Assembly (NCBI GenBank): GCA_029204225.1
Contig: CM055097.1
Span: 41,210,028-41,274,027, forward strand
Reading direction: 5' to 3'
Source: Diphasiastrum complanatum
Taxonomy: Eukaryota; Streptophyta; Lycopodiopsida; Lycopodiales; Lycopodiaceae
DNA: 64,000 nt
A model generated the notes under the pieces. That model made no database searches. It was not told the DNA's origin and worked only from the letters and a program-made list of their open reading frames with translations. Position numbers and translations under genes: made by a program. Positions 14,115-25,749 of this stretch are shown here, piece by piece (position 1 is the stretch's first letter; every line of letters begins with the position of its first letter).

Positions 14115-15336
14115 ATGTGTATTTATTAAACAACGAATATACATCCGAATGAAGCAATATATATTCACATAAGAAGACAAGAGCTGGATACATATATAAT
14201 GAAGGGACCTGCCTATATTTTTCGCGACATACTAAATATCACATATAAAGGACAAGTCCTCAGCAATGAAGCGACATCTACAACAACCCTTAAATAAAGA
14301 CACTTACATGAAACGACTCGATTCGAATCGACAATTCTAACTATAGTAATCTAAACTCAGGGTTAGATACATCTTTGCGGTATAATCTACATATGTGTCA
14401 GATATATATTGGTTAACCTTATTCAGTAAAGCGACACGTCTCTAATTTATAAAGACGTGATTGTTCGCTCTGAAGATGATAAAGAGAAGACACGATTCAG
14501 TCTTACTCACCAGGAGATATAATTTATGTATTCGCTGAGAGATAAAAGTTTATGTACTTGTGAGAGATCTTCTGAAGTACTCTAACAATCTTTCTTATAT
14601 AAATCTATCTCTGGTCAGACAGTTGCATAAGTACATTACAGTCTATGATGTGTATCCGTAAAAGTGTTCTAACGAACTGTCTTAAAACTAACTTATTCGT
14701 TCATTCGAATATTTGTTCGACACTCGAATACTTGTTCGATACCCGAATAACGTTTATCATCAGAAGTCTATCTCAGTCATCGATAGAAAAGTATGTATAC
14801 AACTGAATTGATAGTCCCTGTCTGAAGAATTGAGATAAGATATCTGTATTCTGAATATCTCCGAATATATGTTTCTAACATATTCGAAGATTATACAAGA
14901 GATTTAACTCTGAGGAGAACACTAGTTGTTGAGGACTACTGTTTAACTTTTGTTAATCCAAGAATAAGATTAACTTATGATCACTGATGAACGAATACAT
15001 CGAAATCAATCGAATTCTTTCCGACACCTTAATCAGATAGAGTGGAGTACATTCGTACTACTCTGATAACAATTCTCCTGTAGAACGCCAATTCTTCGAT
15101 TCGGAAGAGAAGACTGATATTCCAATTTTAAACATTCATTTATCCATTAAGTAATACTGGTTATTTAACCCAAATGTCTGTTTGACAACCAGACTAATTC
15201 TCCATTTTATATCATACGAATAAGTCAGAACAATATCAACATTATACCATAAAGAAGCTATCCTCTTGGGGATTCGACATTAAATACTACAAAACTATAC
15301 CAAATACAATTGGTATACCACGACATAAACCAAATT
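14115..15336 (+). repeat. Gypsy-1 5' LTR, edges approximate
   Basis: AT-rich non-coding sequence just upstream of the PBS, with many TTCGAAT-like words around 14,690-14,760. The start near TGTATTTATT and the end a few bases before the PBS are inferred; without the 3' LTR they cannot be fixed. Confidence 0.6.
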
Positions 15337-15337
15337 T

Positions 15338-15355
15338 TGGCGCCATTGCCGGGGA
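15338..15355 (+). other. Gypsy-1 primer-binding site
   Basis: TGGCGCCATTGCCGGGGA, the site typical of plant Tat/Athila-type gypsy elements (usually assigned to tRNA-Asp; that assignment is from knowledge, not checked here). Gag starts only about 60 bp later. Confidence 0.85.
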
Positions 15356-15413
15356 TAGCCAAAAACAACCATGTTGATATAAAACTGACAAAATCATCGT
15401 CATTAATAAGTAT

Positions 15414-16268
15414 ATGTCAGACAGAGCTTCCCGACTCGAAAGACATCGAAAGATTCGAGAAGATTTTTTCAGAAATTTATCTGGAAGTTCTGATAGAGCT
15501 GAAACTTATTCGGATTTGTTAAAACCAGTTGCCAAACTAAAACCGAATATGGAAGGCCCTGCACCCCGACTTTCTTCAATTTCGAAGATCAGATACGATT
15601 ATTTCAAAGGAACAACCTCAGATGATGCGGACAGTTATGTTTCGCAGTTCGAATCAATTGCGAACGCGAATAATGAAGGTTCGGAGGCGGACAAACTGAG
15701 GATTTTTCCTGGTCTTCTCAGAAAACAAGCACGCATATGGTACAGCCAAGTCGAACCAGGACGAGTGGCTACCTGGTTGCTGCTGAAAGATGCGTTTCTA
15801 CACCAATTCAGAGAAATTGGTTATTCATCCAGAGTACTCGGCAGACTCAACAACATAGAGAAGAAGAGTCAAGAATCTCTGAGAAGGTATACTCGTAAGG
15901 TCAAGAATCTCATTGGAAAACTAACTGGAGTATACCCCGTTGCGATGCAGATTGAATGGTTTCTGTCAGGTTTACCACCGAGTATAAATCGATACTGCAG
16001 ACAAGGTGATACGACTACCTTAGCAGCAGTCATTGCAAGTGCTGAAAACTATGAGACTTCTAAGCTTGCTCAGAAGAGAAAATCAACTAGACGAAGTTGA
16101 AAGTCTAAGCATGTTTCCAGTGGCAGTGAAGAGGATTCGAAGTCTGAATCCAGTTCCAGTTCCTCCAGTTCATAATCCGAATTACTCGACTCATCCGACT
16201 CTGAGACTGATGAGAGAGAACGAAGTAGTAAACGAAAACCCAAACGAAAGGACGATAAAAATTCGGAG
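15414..16268 (+). pseudogene. Gypsy-1 Gag (capsid) with two in-frame stops
   Basis: Starts at ATG 15414. Residues about 60-190 hold a retrotransposon Gag/capsid domain (IRYDYFKGT..DDADSYV, RIFPGLL..QARIWYSQ, GYSSRVLGRLN, RYTRKVKNLIGKL, FLSGLPPSINRYC). A TGA at 16098-16100 ends this part after 228 codons. The same frame continues through a Ser-rich acidic/basic tract to a TAA at 16173-16175, then runs open into the next part, so the original product was one Gag-Pol. The TGA sits where CGA (Arg) is plausible, consistent with CpG deamination. A close relative of this Gag lies at about 49.87-50.99 kb. Confidence 0.85.
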
Positions 16269-18584
16269 ATGAAGCCAACAACATCAAAGGTCGAAAAGAT
16301 TTGGAGGAGAGATCTTGCAGATATTAACAAAAAATTCAACGATCTAAAAGTTCAGATTTCAGAGGTTGCTGACAAGAGACCGAAATCATCTTCTTCCAAT
16401 TCAGGACTATGGTGTACGAGGTGCGGTACATCAAGACATGCGAAGGAAGATTGCAGAACAGTGAATATATCTTACGTTGAAGATCCAACACAGGAGGTGC
16501 TGTTTATTTTTCAGAATAATGATACAACAACAAATTTTGTTCAAGGCACGACTACACCGTTCCAGCAATCCAAACCCAAATTCGGACCGAAAAGATATAA
16601 TCCACCCGAATTTGTAACATCAACAACAAAGACTTCGAATTTTCCAAGACCAGTTTCGGGCAATTGTTACAATTGTGGAGAACCAGGACATTTTTCACCA
16701 GACTGTCCGCAACCACGGAAGCCAATTGGGTATGTACCTCTCTGTTCGAATTGTAAAGAACCAGGCCACAAATATCCTGATTGTCCCCAACCACAGAGGC
16801 CAAGACCTAAATACCAGTATGTAGCGACACCTGCTGCAATGGTAGACTCGAAAGGAAAAGTTTCGGCAGATGCGGTTATACAAAAAATTGATCTTGTGGA
16901 AAACCAATCAACGAGGACAACTGACCAATCTTGGCCAAGTGATATGGAAACAATATTCAAAGTAAATACGAGGAGTTCTTCGAAAGATGTCTCGAAAACC
17001 AACTCGAAAGGTTCCTCGAAGAAACGCAGAAAATCATCTAAGAAGAAGGGAACGAATAAATCCCTAACAAAAGAAGATATTAAAGATGATCCCGACTATG
17101 ATCGAAATGCTAAAAATTTGTTTTCAAAAGATATATCTGCAGAAGCGAAAGAAATAATTGAAGAAGAACTACAAAGAGCAGCTACAGAAAGGAAAGTCAC
17201 ATTCGAAGAAGGGAACGAATCAATTCATAAAACCAAACTGTCGGAAGCCATGATTGACAAGCCGATATCGAAGACGAAAGATTACGATATCGTAACTGAT
17301 ATTGGTTCTCTTCGTCCAAATATCACATTCGAACAATTGTTGGCAGACAATACTTACTATCGCAGGCAGTTAAAAGGACTTTCTACTCCAAAGAAGAAGA
17401 AAAGAAATCCCTTGCCAGAATTAGGAGTATTATCTATTGATTTGGGAGATCTTGGCGCACCGGAAATCGACATTACTATTGAGGGATGCTTAATCGAACA
17501 TGTGCCGATTGATTCAGGTTCGAGCGTCAATATTATTACTGAAGAAACTGCTCACGCTCTGGGTTTGACAGATATTCGACCAACCAACCGAAATATCAAG
17601 TTGGCAGACTCAACACGACGAAAGCCTGTCGGAGAGCTGGAGAACGTTACTGTGTATATACAAGCCAAGCCTTTTACCATGAATTTTATTGTTATCAAAC
17701 CAATGGGTTTGCCTTCTTACTCTGTGCTAATCGGAAGGCCGTGGCTGTATCAGTCAAATGCTAGTGTTCATTGGAAGTCTAGGGAATTAAGATTTCAAAC
17801 TGGCGAGACCAATAATCGTGGAAAACCAGCAGAGGAGATCATTACCTGGAATAAAGATAGATACGAAGGCAAAACTCCTATGACCGACACTGGCTATACT
17901 TCGGAAAATTCTTCGTATGCACTAAATATCTTCTCTAATGTTTCAGATGTCGAAGTTAAATTTTTCGAATGCTATGAGAATGATAACGAATCAGATAATG
18001 CAAAAGAATTCATCGATGTTTGCAACACAGAACTAGATGAACTAGTTATTACTGAAGACGAATCAACAGATTCGTACGAATCGGACGACTCGGACGAATC
18101 AGACGAAGAAATTGAAAATAAGAATCAGTCTGTCGACACGAACATATCTATGGAGACAGCAATGCGCGAAATTCATGGATATTCAAAGTCTAGTATGACA
18201 GAAGGTATGATTTTACCTGATTCAACAGAGCAAATTGAACTTGCACCGGGCAGATGTGTCCATGTTGCAAAGTCCTTGGGAGAAACTGAGTTATCTAAAT
18301 ACACTGAATTGCGTAAAGAGTATCAGGACGTCTTTGCATGGTCGCTTGATGACTTAAAAGGAATTCCTGCCGAATATGGTGAACATCGAATTGATGTAAA
18401 GGAGAACGCTATTCCTGTTCGTCAGAGACAGTATCGACTTAATCCAAAGTACTCTTTAATGGTAAAAGACGAACTCAACAAATATCTAAAAGCAGGAATT
18501 ATTTATCCTGTCTTAAGTAGCGAATGGGTGTCACCTATTGTGGTAGTACCAAAGAAGAAGACTGGCAAGATTCGTATATGCTAG
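16269..18584 (+). pseudogene. Gypsy-1 Pol part 1: three zinc knuckles, protease, start of RT
   Basis: 771 codons in the same frame as Gag. Three CCHC knuckles: CTRCGTSRHAKEDC (residues 49-62), CYNCGEPGHFSPDC (133-146) and CSNCKEPGHKYPDC (159-172); one or two are usual. A Lys/Ser-rich basic linker follows. The aspartic protease shows IDSGSSVNII near residues 415-424 and VLIGRPWL downstream. An Asp/Glu-rich linker (about 560-620) leads into the RT N-terminus (PVRQRQYRLNP, EWVSPIVVVPKKKTGKIRIC). The part stops at TAG 18582-18584, where related RTs have a residue such as Gln or Val before DFRKLN, so a single C-to-T change from CAG is plausible. Confidence 0.88.
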
Positions 18585-20063
18585 GACTTTCGAAAGCTCA
18601 ATGCAGCTACACAGAAAGATCATCATCCGTTACCATTCACTGATTCTATTCTGGATCAGGTAGCTGGACAAGAACGATATAGTTTCTGTGATGGTTTTTC
18701 AGGCTATAATCAAGTTAGAATGCGGAAGGAGGATAAAGCGAAAACCACATTCACCACCGATTGGGGCACTTATGCCTACAATAGAATGCCCTTTGGTCTC
18801 TGTAATGCGCCGGCGACTTTTCAACGAATTATGATGCTGATTTTTGCCGCGTTTTTACGATTTTTTCTCGAAATATTTATTGACGACTTCTGTGTATACA
18901 GCGATAGCAAATCTCATATCCAGAAACTGAAGCTAACCTTACACAAGTGTCGAGACACTTGTCTGTCACTCCATCCCGAAAAATGTTTCTTCGGAATGAG
19001 AGAAGGCATTCTTCTAGGACACAGAATATCCAATCGAGGGATCGAGGTCGACAAAGATAAAGTCGAAGTAATACGGAATTTGCTTATACCAACAAATCTT
19101 CGCGAACTTCGAGCCTTTTTGGGACATGTCGGTTATTATCGAAGGTTTATCCAGAATCATGCCTCAATATCTGCAGCACTTACTCAATTATTAAAGAAGG
19201 AAGTGGTGTATCTTTGGACAGAAGAACACCAAAAAGCTTTCGAAAATCTCAAACAGAAACTGATCAATGCACCGATCTTAAGACCACCTAATTGGTCAAT
19301 TATATTTCATTGTTATGTGGATGTGTCAGCATTCGCTATTGGTGTATGTCTAAGCCAGAAGGACGAACGGAAGAAAGACTATCCAATATATTATGCTAGT
19401 CGACAACTCAGTTCTTCGGAGAAGAATTATTCGGCGACAGAACGAGAAGCACTTGGAATGATATTTACAGTTAAGAAATTTCGACATTATTTGCTGGGGT
19501 ATGCTTTTATTTTCCATGTGGATCACTATGCTCTGAAATATCTAGTAAACAAACCAGATTTATCAGGACGAATAGCTCGCTGGGTTCTGTTATTACAAGA
19601 ATTCACTTATACAGTTGAACTTCGCCAAGGGAAATACCATACCAATGCGGATTACCTTTCACGAATAAGCACTGGAAAAATTGAAAACCCATTGAATGAC
19701 GATTTCCCAGATGAAAATTTGTTCGAGTTATCTTCATCGAATTCTTTTTATTATGATATTATTGATTATCTCAAAGATCAGATATATCCTGATGGATATG
19801 ACTTGGAGAAGAAAACAGTGTTTCAATACAAAGTTGCACCATATACAATTATCAATAATATCTTGTATAAACTTGGTGCTGATAATCAATTAAGAAGGTG
19901 TCTTGAAGCCGAACAAATTTCGAGAGTCATCCAAGCCTTACATTCGGAAGATGCCGGAGGTCACTTTGCCCTCAAAAACACTGTTAAAAAGATATTAAAT
20001 GCCAAGTATTGGTGGCCTACTATGTTTAAAGATGTCTCTATCTATATTCGATCTGAAAATTGA
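18585..20063 (+). pseudogene. Gypsy-1 Pol part 2: RT, RNase H, truncated integrase
   Basis: Same frame after the TAG: DFRKLNAAT..., then from Met 18720 MPFGLCNAPATFQR and the catalytic FIDDFCVYS (residues 53-61). RNase H follows with acidic residues in YVDVSAF, TEREAL, HVDHYAL and NADYLSR. Integrase starts near 19,890 with the HH half of the zinc finger (ALHSEDAGGHF, YWWPTM) but ends at a stop after YIRSEN, before the CxxC half and the DDE core. Breakpoint at about 20,055. RT and RNase H motifs look intact; the element cannot integrate by itself. Confidence 0.88.
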
Positions 20064-20483
20064 AGTTTTCATAAAGCTTCATTAGTTATCCATTTCTAGA
20101 CACTAGTTTCTTGGTTTTGGAAATCTAGAATAATGAGAAATGTGAAAACTTTGGTTGCCTTTGAAATGACAAATGGAATTGGAATGGGAATGGGAACTTT
20201 ATGTAAACATTAGCTTGGATTAGTTAATTGAAGTTTACATAAAGATTTGGTTTTCATTTTTGCTTTTGATTAAGGCAAATGTAGCTTGTTGTTGTTTTCC
20301 TCTTAAGCTTGGATTGAGTTTGCAAATAGTAGGCTTGGATTGAGCTTACAAACAATAAGATTAAATGAATAGAAGTAAATATTTTTTATTTGCAATGGAT
20401 GTAACAATTGAAGCATTTCTATCAGTCTAATTTGAGCACTTATTGTTGTATTTGCATAATAGGAGAACACACAAGAAACCCCA
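20064..20483. other. Spacer between Gypsy-1 and duplicated block R1
   Basis: AT-rich, with repeated AGGCTTGGATTGAG/AAGCTTGGATTGAG words around 20,300-20,350. No gene or LTR edge recognised. Confidence 0.4.
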
Positions 20484-20624
20484 ATGGATCAAATCAATGA
20501 AAACCCAACATTTGATCTATCAAACCCATCCAATATGTACTATGCTTATTTGGAATTTTTGTACACGTTTGGATTCATCATAGAGGACAAGAGAGTTCAA
20601 GATGCTTCTTTTCAAAGCTTATGA
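20484..20624 (+). CDS. Small ORF of unknown function spanning the left R1 boundary
   Basis: 46 codons from ATG 20484 to TGA 20622-20624, starting MDQINENPTFDLSNPSNMYYAY. Composition looks protein-like (Asn/Pro-rich start, then aromatic-rich), and it could be the first exon of a gene or a chance frame. The second half lies in R1 and is present at 58,583 onward, but the ATG part is absent there. Low confidence that it is a gene. Confidence 0.25.
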   Translation: MDQINENPTFDLSNPSNMYYAYLEFLYTFGFIIEDKRVQDASFQSL

Positions 20625-20762
20625 TATGTCTCATAGTTATTTGAGAATTTTCTCTATCTGTGAAAATGAATAGGCAATGAAGGTGGAATTTACAAATTTT
20701 CATCAAACTAGCAACTAAGAATCAAGACAAGGCATAATCTCCAAATTCTCACGAATCATAAG

Positions 20763-21189
20763 TCAATAAGATCTTGGACAACATGATTTGTTTGTATAAT
20801 TCAAACTGTAAACATTAACAACTAATAATAATAAAATGATCAATGAGATGTTGGAACAAAATACATCCCATTGAGTGAATATCATACTCTCATAATTGCT
20901 TGATTCCATTTTGTGACACAAACCGAAGGATGCACATACAAGGAAGAGATCACATTCTATGAACAAGCCATAATGTGGTCACAGTAACTACCAAGTAGGG
21001 AGGGAGAAGCCATTCGAGTGTGTTTGGTTTATAAAAACCATTAGATGTCAAAACAGAGTGATTTCCATGAAGAAAGTGTTCAGAGAATGCCAAAAGTGAT
21101 TTCACCACTTTATAGGGCACAAAGTTGGAAATTCGTGGTGAGAAGCATTTTGGAAAGCGAAACCAACTTGGCTTCCAAATCGATGACAA
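20763..21189 (-). other. Minus-strand open frames in R1, unknown
   Basis: Two adjoining frames (21189-20950 and 20966-20763) have closely similar counterparts at 59283-58996 and 58983-58801. They include aromatic- and Leu-rich stretches (LIILLLLVVNVYSLNY) that could be membrane segments. No family recognised; conservation simply reflects the duplication. They could be 3' parts of a decayed gene. Confidence 0.25.
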
Positions 21190-22040
21190 AGCAGCGGGTG
21201 GCTTGGTAAACTGTGAAAGTACTATACTTTAGGACCATAAATGGATGTTAGAAAGATCCACAAGAGTGATTGGTTGCTTTCTTAACGATCTATCAAAAAA
21301 CTAGTCACAAAAATGTTGATCTAGATTGGCACTTTGACAAACAACAAGCAATGGCAATCAAATCATTGATCATAAACTAGAATCCGAGCCCACACGTGTG
21401 AACCACAGCTTGTTGTACGGCCTGTAGACTGAGAATGAAGTAGAAATCAACTTGGTTTTATATGTATCACAAAAACACAATGTAAATAGTGAACTAGCTT
21501 GAGATTGCCAATGAGCTCCAAAAATAATCTAAGTGCTTACTATTGAGAGTCTCCTACATACAAAAGCCTCTTCCTTTGTAAAGTTAAGTGAATTTCCAGC
21601 ATGTAATAAGGAAGTTAACTTGCCTTTCTTGCCCTAATTTTTCAATCTAGTCTCATTCCTAGAGTCATGTCAAGTAGGTGGCTAGTGGGCATCACAAATG
21701 TGGGACCCACTTATGTAGATTTTACATTATTTTTTATCAAGCTATATTTGCCAAATTTTGGCAATTCTTCCCACTCCTCAAATTTAGCTTGATCTATTTA
21801 CAACTCTCTTACTAGATGAATGAATGCTCTTAGAAGTGTCTAAAAAATACAGCTACAAACAGGGAACTTTTGAGATTCCAATGGAGAATGATGTCCATGA
21901 AAGATCTTTCATCATCTCTTAAAGGATCCCTTACAAGACGTTTCACAATTGTGTCTATATACATGTAGCACACTTAAAAAACTATACACCATGCCAAGAC
22001 ATGGATTCCAAGGCATTTTGTGCACTTGAAGATACATAAA

Positions 22041-22930
22041 TTAAACTATTAAGTGCATACATAATGTTGCCAAAGACAACTTGCCTTGCATACTCAAGGT
22101 TCTTCTTGGAGTCCTCGGGTCTTGAGCTTGCTCCTCCACTTGACTTGACTCCAAACCATCACTGAATTGAATAAGGTATTGATCCAAAAGTGCTTCTTCA
22201 AGTTTACAAATTTTCCACTCTTGAAAAATCACATTTCCACTATTGACAACTTCTTTGGTGGAAAACATGTAGATTATACAATCTCTACTTGAAGAGCAAA
22301 ACATTACCATTATTCCTATCATTGAAGTAGGATAATGTTTTGTCCTTACATTGGAATGATCATGCACAAAGTATGTGGACACAAAGATTTCCAAAAAAAA
22401 TGAAGTTTCATCTTTTATGGCTCTATCAAACTATTACAAAAATAGTTATCCAAAGAAATCGCTTTATCAACAACAAATATAGATTTGAAGCCATCTAATT
22501 TCATTGTCTTGTCACACAAAGTACCAAACACCATGAATCTTAAATATAAGAAACAAGCCACTTCATGTCTATTAATACTATCCAAAAAGTATTCAAAAAT
22601 AGTAGACTCTCCAATGCTCTCCACCTTTGCAAGATGCTTGAATGGACAATTTGCATACAATTTGATGACTCGGCCTTTGTCATTGAGGACCTCCTTGGAA
22701 CTCTCATGTTTGAGGTTGATCCTCAAGATCTTCCTCCTTTTGATGCTCTCCTCCTCAATGCTAGCAAGATCACACTTTGCCATGATCTCCACTGAGTGAT
22801 CTTCTCCTTTGCAAAGTTCACATTCTCAAAAGCAATATTAGCTTCCAATTTACAATCTTCCATGTTTAAATTCTTTTGCAATGCAAACAACATTCTTCAA
22901 AATGGAACAAACTCCATGCTTAAAGTGGAC
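22041..22930 (-). pseudogene. Unknown gene-like frame in R1, copy 1 (frameshifted)
   Basis: Reading leftward from about 22,930: a charged, probably helical segment (KRRKILRINLKHESSKEV) continues for 126 codons (22792-22415). After a break near 22,400, a second frame (22394-22041) carries NVRTKHYPTSMIGIMVMFCSSS, STKEVVNSGNVIFQEWKICKLEE and a polar C-terminus. The copy at about 60,600-59,860 keeps the same protein but has a different break, so each lost its frame separately. No known domain recognised. Candidates are a degenerate host gene captured beside the copia LTR, or an old transposon gene. Confidence 0.4.
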
Positions 22931-22977
22931 ATCTATTCCACTTTACCAACACTTAGAATATTCTTGGTGATTGATGG

Positions 22978-23599
22978 TGTGAGAGATTTCAACAAATTTA
23001 GTCATATTTTGGTAAATTGTCAATATGAGGCCAAAACTCATTTTAGACGTAGAGATAAAATTTTGAAGCTATATTAGTTCAAAATACATTCAAGAAACAC
23101 TTTTTGAAAGTGTGGGAAAGTTGATAGTCAAGTTTGAGAGAGATTCAAATTTGAACTTTGGGTAAATTGAATCTAGATCCAAAAATGGTAGGGTTTACAT
23201 TATGGAAGGAAAGCCAAGAGGCCAAATAGGATTTGGACCTGTTATATATTGTTGCAACTCATGGAGAAAGGGATCTTCTCTCTTCTCTCTCTCATTTCAT
23301 CATTGTACATGGTCCTCTTTGGGTCCTACTACTCATTGGTGCACTATCTTGATGATATCTTGCAATCTTATTTGTAGAATGATCATTTATTGCTTTTTCG
23401 GTTCCACACATGTGAAATACATTAGGGTACTATAATTTTATGTTTTGGCTCATGTTTGATCAGTATCTCTTAGAGTTTTCATCTCATTTTATATGTAGAT
23501 GCTGATTTTTCTACATTCGCAAGATTGTTGGTTTGCTCCTTATTGTAATCAAAGATCAGGGACATGGATTGGATCTTGAATGATCTAAAATCCTTCACA
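22978..23599 (+). repeat. Copia-2a 5' LTR
   Basis: 622 bp, TGTGAGAG...CTTCACA, followed directly by a perfect PBS. Internal words (GTAGATGCTGATTTTTCTAC; GATTCAAATTTGAA) are shared with the LTR at 51,000-51,645 on the other strand, so both belong to one family. No polypurine tract lies upstream, which agrees with this being a 5' LTR. Confidence 0.85.
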
Positions 23600-23611
23600 T
23601 GGTATCAGAGC
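23600..23611 (+). other. Copia-2a primer-binding site
   Basis: TGGTATCAGAGC, exact tRNA-iMet type site, directly after the LTR. Confidence 0.9.
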
Positions 23612-24200
23612 TGTTGTGTTTCAGGTTATGAAAGTATCAGCCATCTTTAGCAAGGATCTGGAGGAGTTACCAATGCTAGAGCATGCTAGATTGATTTTTA
23701 CTCAAAAATCAACATTTTTGCATGTGTAGAATTGATCTTTTGTAGGTCAAAACTCAATATAGGGTTATATACTTGATCAGTTCTGATTTCACACTTTTTT
23801 TACTGGAATTATCCAATTTTTGGTGCATTAGGAAGGTCCCATTGGAGGATACAAGATGATATATCAAGTTTTAGAAATTGCATGTAGAATTTGAGATATT
23901 CAATTTTTTGTGATTTTGTCAAAACCTTAATTTTGATTGGATCTCTAGTTTGTGATATTACTAAAACTCATTTGAGTGTGTTTCAATCTTTCGAAGTGGC
24001 AAAAATCATTAGATTGAGGATAGATCATAGGTTGATCAAGATTTCACTATTCTATGTGTTGATTTTATAGTTAGAAGTGCTAGAAGAGATTTGAGAGGTT
24101 CCATATCTTTGGGATTTCTTCTTGAGCTCATTTGTTCACATTCAAGAGAGTGCTTTGTGCATTGGAACAGATTGAAAAAAGAAGATCAGATCACTTCAAC
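23612..24200 (+). other. Copia-2a untranslated leader
   Basis: About 590 bp between PBS and gag start, AT-rich and non-coding. The last 320 bp or so are deleted in the second copy. Confidence 0.6.
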
Positions 24201-25383
24201 ATGGCTACAAGTGGAGGCTTTATGTTGGAGAGCAATGATAGGCTTACCTCAATCAACTATTCTACTGGGAAGGTGAGGATGGAGTCCTTATTGGAGATGA
24301 ATAAGTTGACGAAGATTGTTGTAGGTGTGGAGGAGAGTCCTCAAGCACCTCAAGATCAAGTGAGGTATGGCAAGAGAGCAAAGAAATCTCTACACATGAT
24401 TATGATAAATGTTACCAATGAACTTCTCAAGGAAGTTGGTAAGTGCACATCATCTTTTGAGGCTTGGGAAGCTTTGAAAAAGCTGATGAATCCAAGTCTA
24501 CATCAAGAGTTCTTACTCTTAGGAGGCAAATATTTCAAAGTTTGCAAAAGAAGGAAGAGAGTACTCATGCTTTTGTCTTGAGGGTTAAAGCGTTCGATGA
24601 TGAGTTAGCATGTATTGATGAAAGCATTAAGGAGGTAGAACTTGTTCAAGTTATACTTAATGGCTTGTTGGATGATCATGCTAATCTTGTTCAAAGTTTT
24701 GCTATTCAAAAGCCTTTGCCAAGTATTGTGGATTTGCAAGAGAGCTTGGTGAATGAGGAGTATAGGCTTCAATCAAGAGGAGGTGGATCTACATCGACAT
24801 CTCATTATGAAGAGGATGTTGTTTTCATCAAAGGCAAGTTCAAGGGCAAAGGCAAAGGCAAGTGGTCTAAATGGCAAGATCAAGGTGAGACTTCCTCTTT
24901 TGGCAAAAAGAAAGATAAGTCTAAGTTAAAATGCTTTTATTGTGGAATCCAAGGGCATTTTGCAAATGAATGTTTGAAGAAGCAAAGAGATGAAGGTAGC
25001 AAGCAAATCAACTTTACTACTAATGATGAGGATCTAGGTGATGGTGATTCTCTTTTGATGTGTTCTTCAAGTCCAATATCAAGTGAAGATGACAAAGATT
25101 CATGGTTGATTGATAGTAGAGCTAGTTCACACATGACTAGTCACAAGGAGTTCTTTACTTCTTTGGTCACTTATGATGGAGTCAAGAAAGCAATTCACAT
25201 GGCCAATGGTGGTGAGTGTGTAATCGAAGGTATTGGTTCAGTTCCTATTTGTCTCTCTACTAATAGGAAGCAAGACTTGATGGTGTTCTTTACATTCCTT
25301 CACTTTCAAAGAATTTGTTAAGTATTGGTCAAATGATAGAGAAAGGATACATGGTAAAGTTTAATGGTGATGCTTGTTGTTAA
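24201..25383 (+). pseudogene. Copia-2a gag-protease, frameshifted and truncated
   Basis: Gag starts at ATG 24201 (MATSGGFMLESNDRL) and reads to about 24,480, where one base seems to be missing; it resumes in another frame (DESKSTSRVLTLRRQI) and runs to 25,321. Features: UBN2-type Gag helices, Lys/Gly-rich linker, zinc knuckle CFYCGIQGHFANEC near 24,931-24,972, and a protease site reading LIDSRASSH, where the catalytic Asp-Ser-Gly has become Asp-Ser-Arg. The homology stops at about 25,383 (KFNGDACC). No integrase or RT follows. The same Arg is in the copy at 62.5 kb, so the loss predates the R1 duplication. Confidence 0.85.
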
Positions 25384-25594
25384 GCCAGGAAAAGGACGGC
25401 TTCCTATCTCTTTTCCCAATCGTGTGTAGTATGGGAAGTGGGCTCGGTCCAACTAGAAGCCTTGGAGATGCTACCTTTCATCAACTAGCATACGATCCTA
25501 CCGTAAATCTACATAAAGAAAGCAAATTATTACTCACACTCACATTACCACGAAGAGGGAGGAAGAGGGATTATGAGGGAGGGAAAGAGAGAAA

Positions 25595-25596
<2 letters not shown>

Positions 25597-25692
<96 letters not shown>
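25597..25692. repeat. (AG)48 microsatellite
   Basis: About 96 bp of uninterrupted AG dinucleotides just downstream of the Copia-2a breakpoint. Arg-Glu repeat frames here are artefacts. Confidence 0.97.
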
Positions 25693-25693
<1 letters not shown>

Positions 25694-25749
25694 AGAGATC
25701 TATTACTCTTCTAATACAAGGAAAATGGTTCCCTTTTATAAGAGTGAGA

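Larger units (their letters stand above)
14115..20063 (+). mobile_element. Gypsy-1: Ty3/gypsy element, 5' LTR to integrase zinc finger, 3'-truncated
   Basis: Order: LTR (about 14115-15336), PBS, Gag, protease, RT, RNase H and the start of integrase, all plus strand. PBS type and domain order are those of non-chromoviral plant gypsy elements (Tat/Athila side), though the lineage is inferred. The reading frame is continuous over 4.65 kb except for three stop codons, so decay is mild. It is cut at about 20,055 in mid-integrase, and no 3' LTR lies in the window. TCGAA/CGAA words are very frequent in LTR and body, unlike neighbouring elements where CpG is depleted. Confidence 0.85.
20535..25165 (+). 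repeat. Duplicated block R1, copy 1
   Basis: Matches 58,583-62,543 in the same orientation, starting ATGTACTATGCTTATTT and ending in the protease region at ...TTTACTTCTTTG. The second copy lacks about 340 bp (near 21,270-21,610 here) and about 320 bp (near 23,870-24,195). The block includes about 2.4 kb of non-LTR flank plus the Copia-2 LTR, leader, gag and protease, so it is a segmental duplication rather than two independent insertions. Confidence 0.85.

Noticed and set aside
22485-23077. Plus-strand ORFs in R1 and the start of the LTR
   Set aside because: They overlap the better-supported minus-strand frame or the LTR and have no motif.
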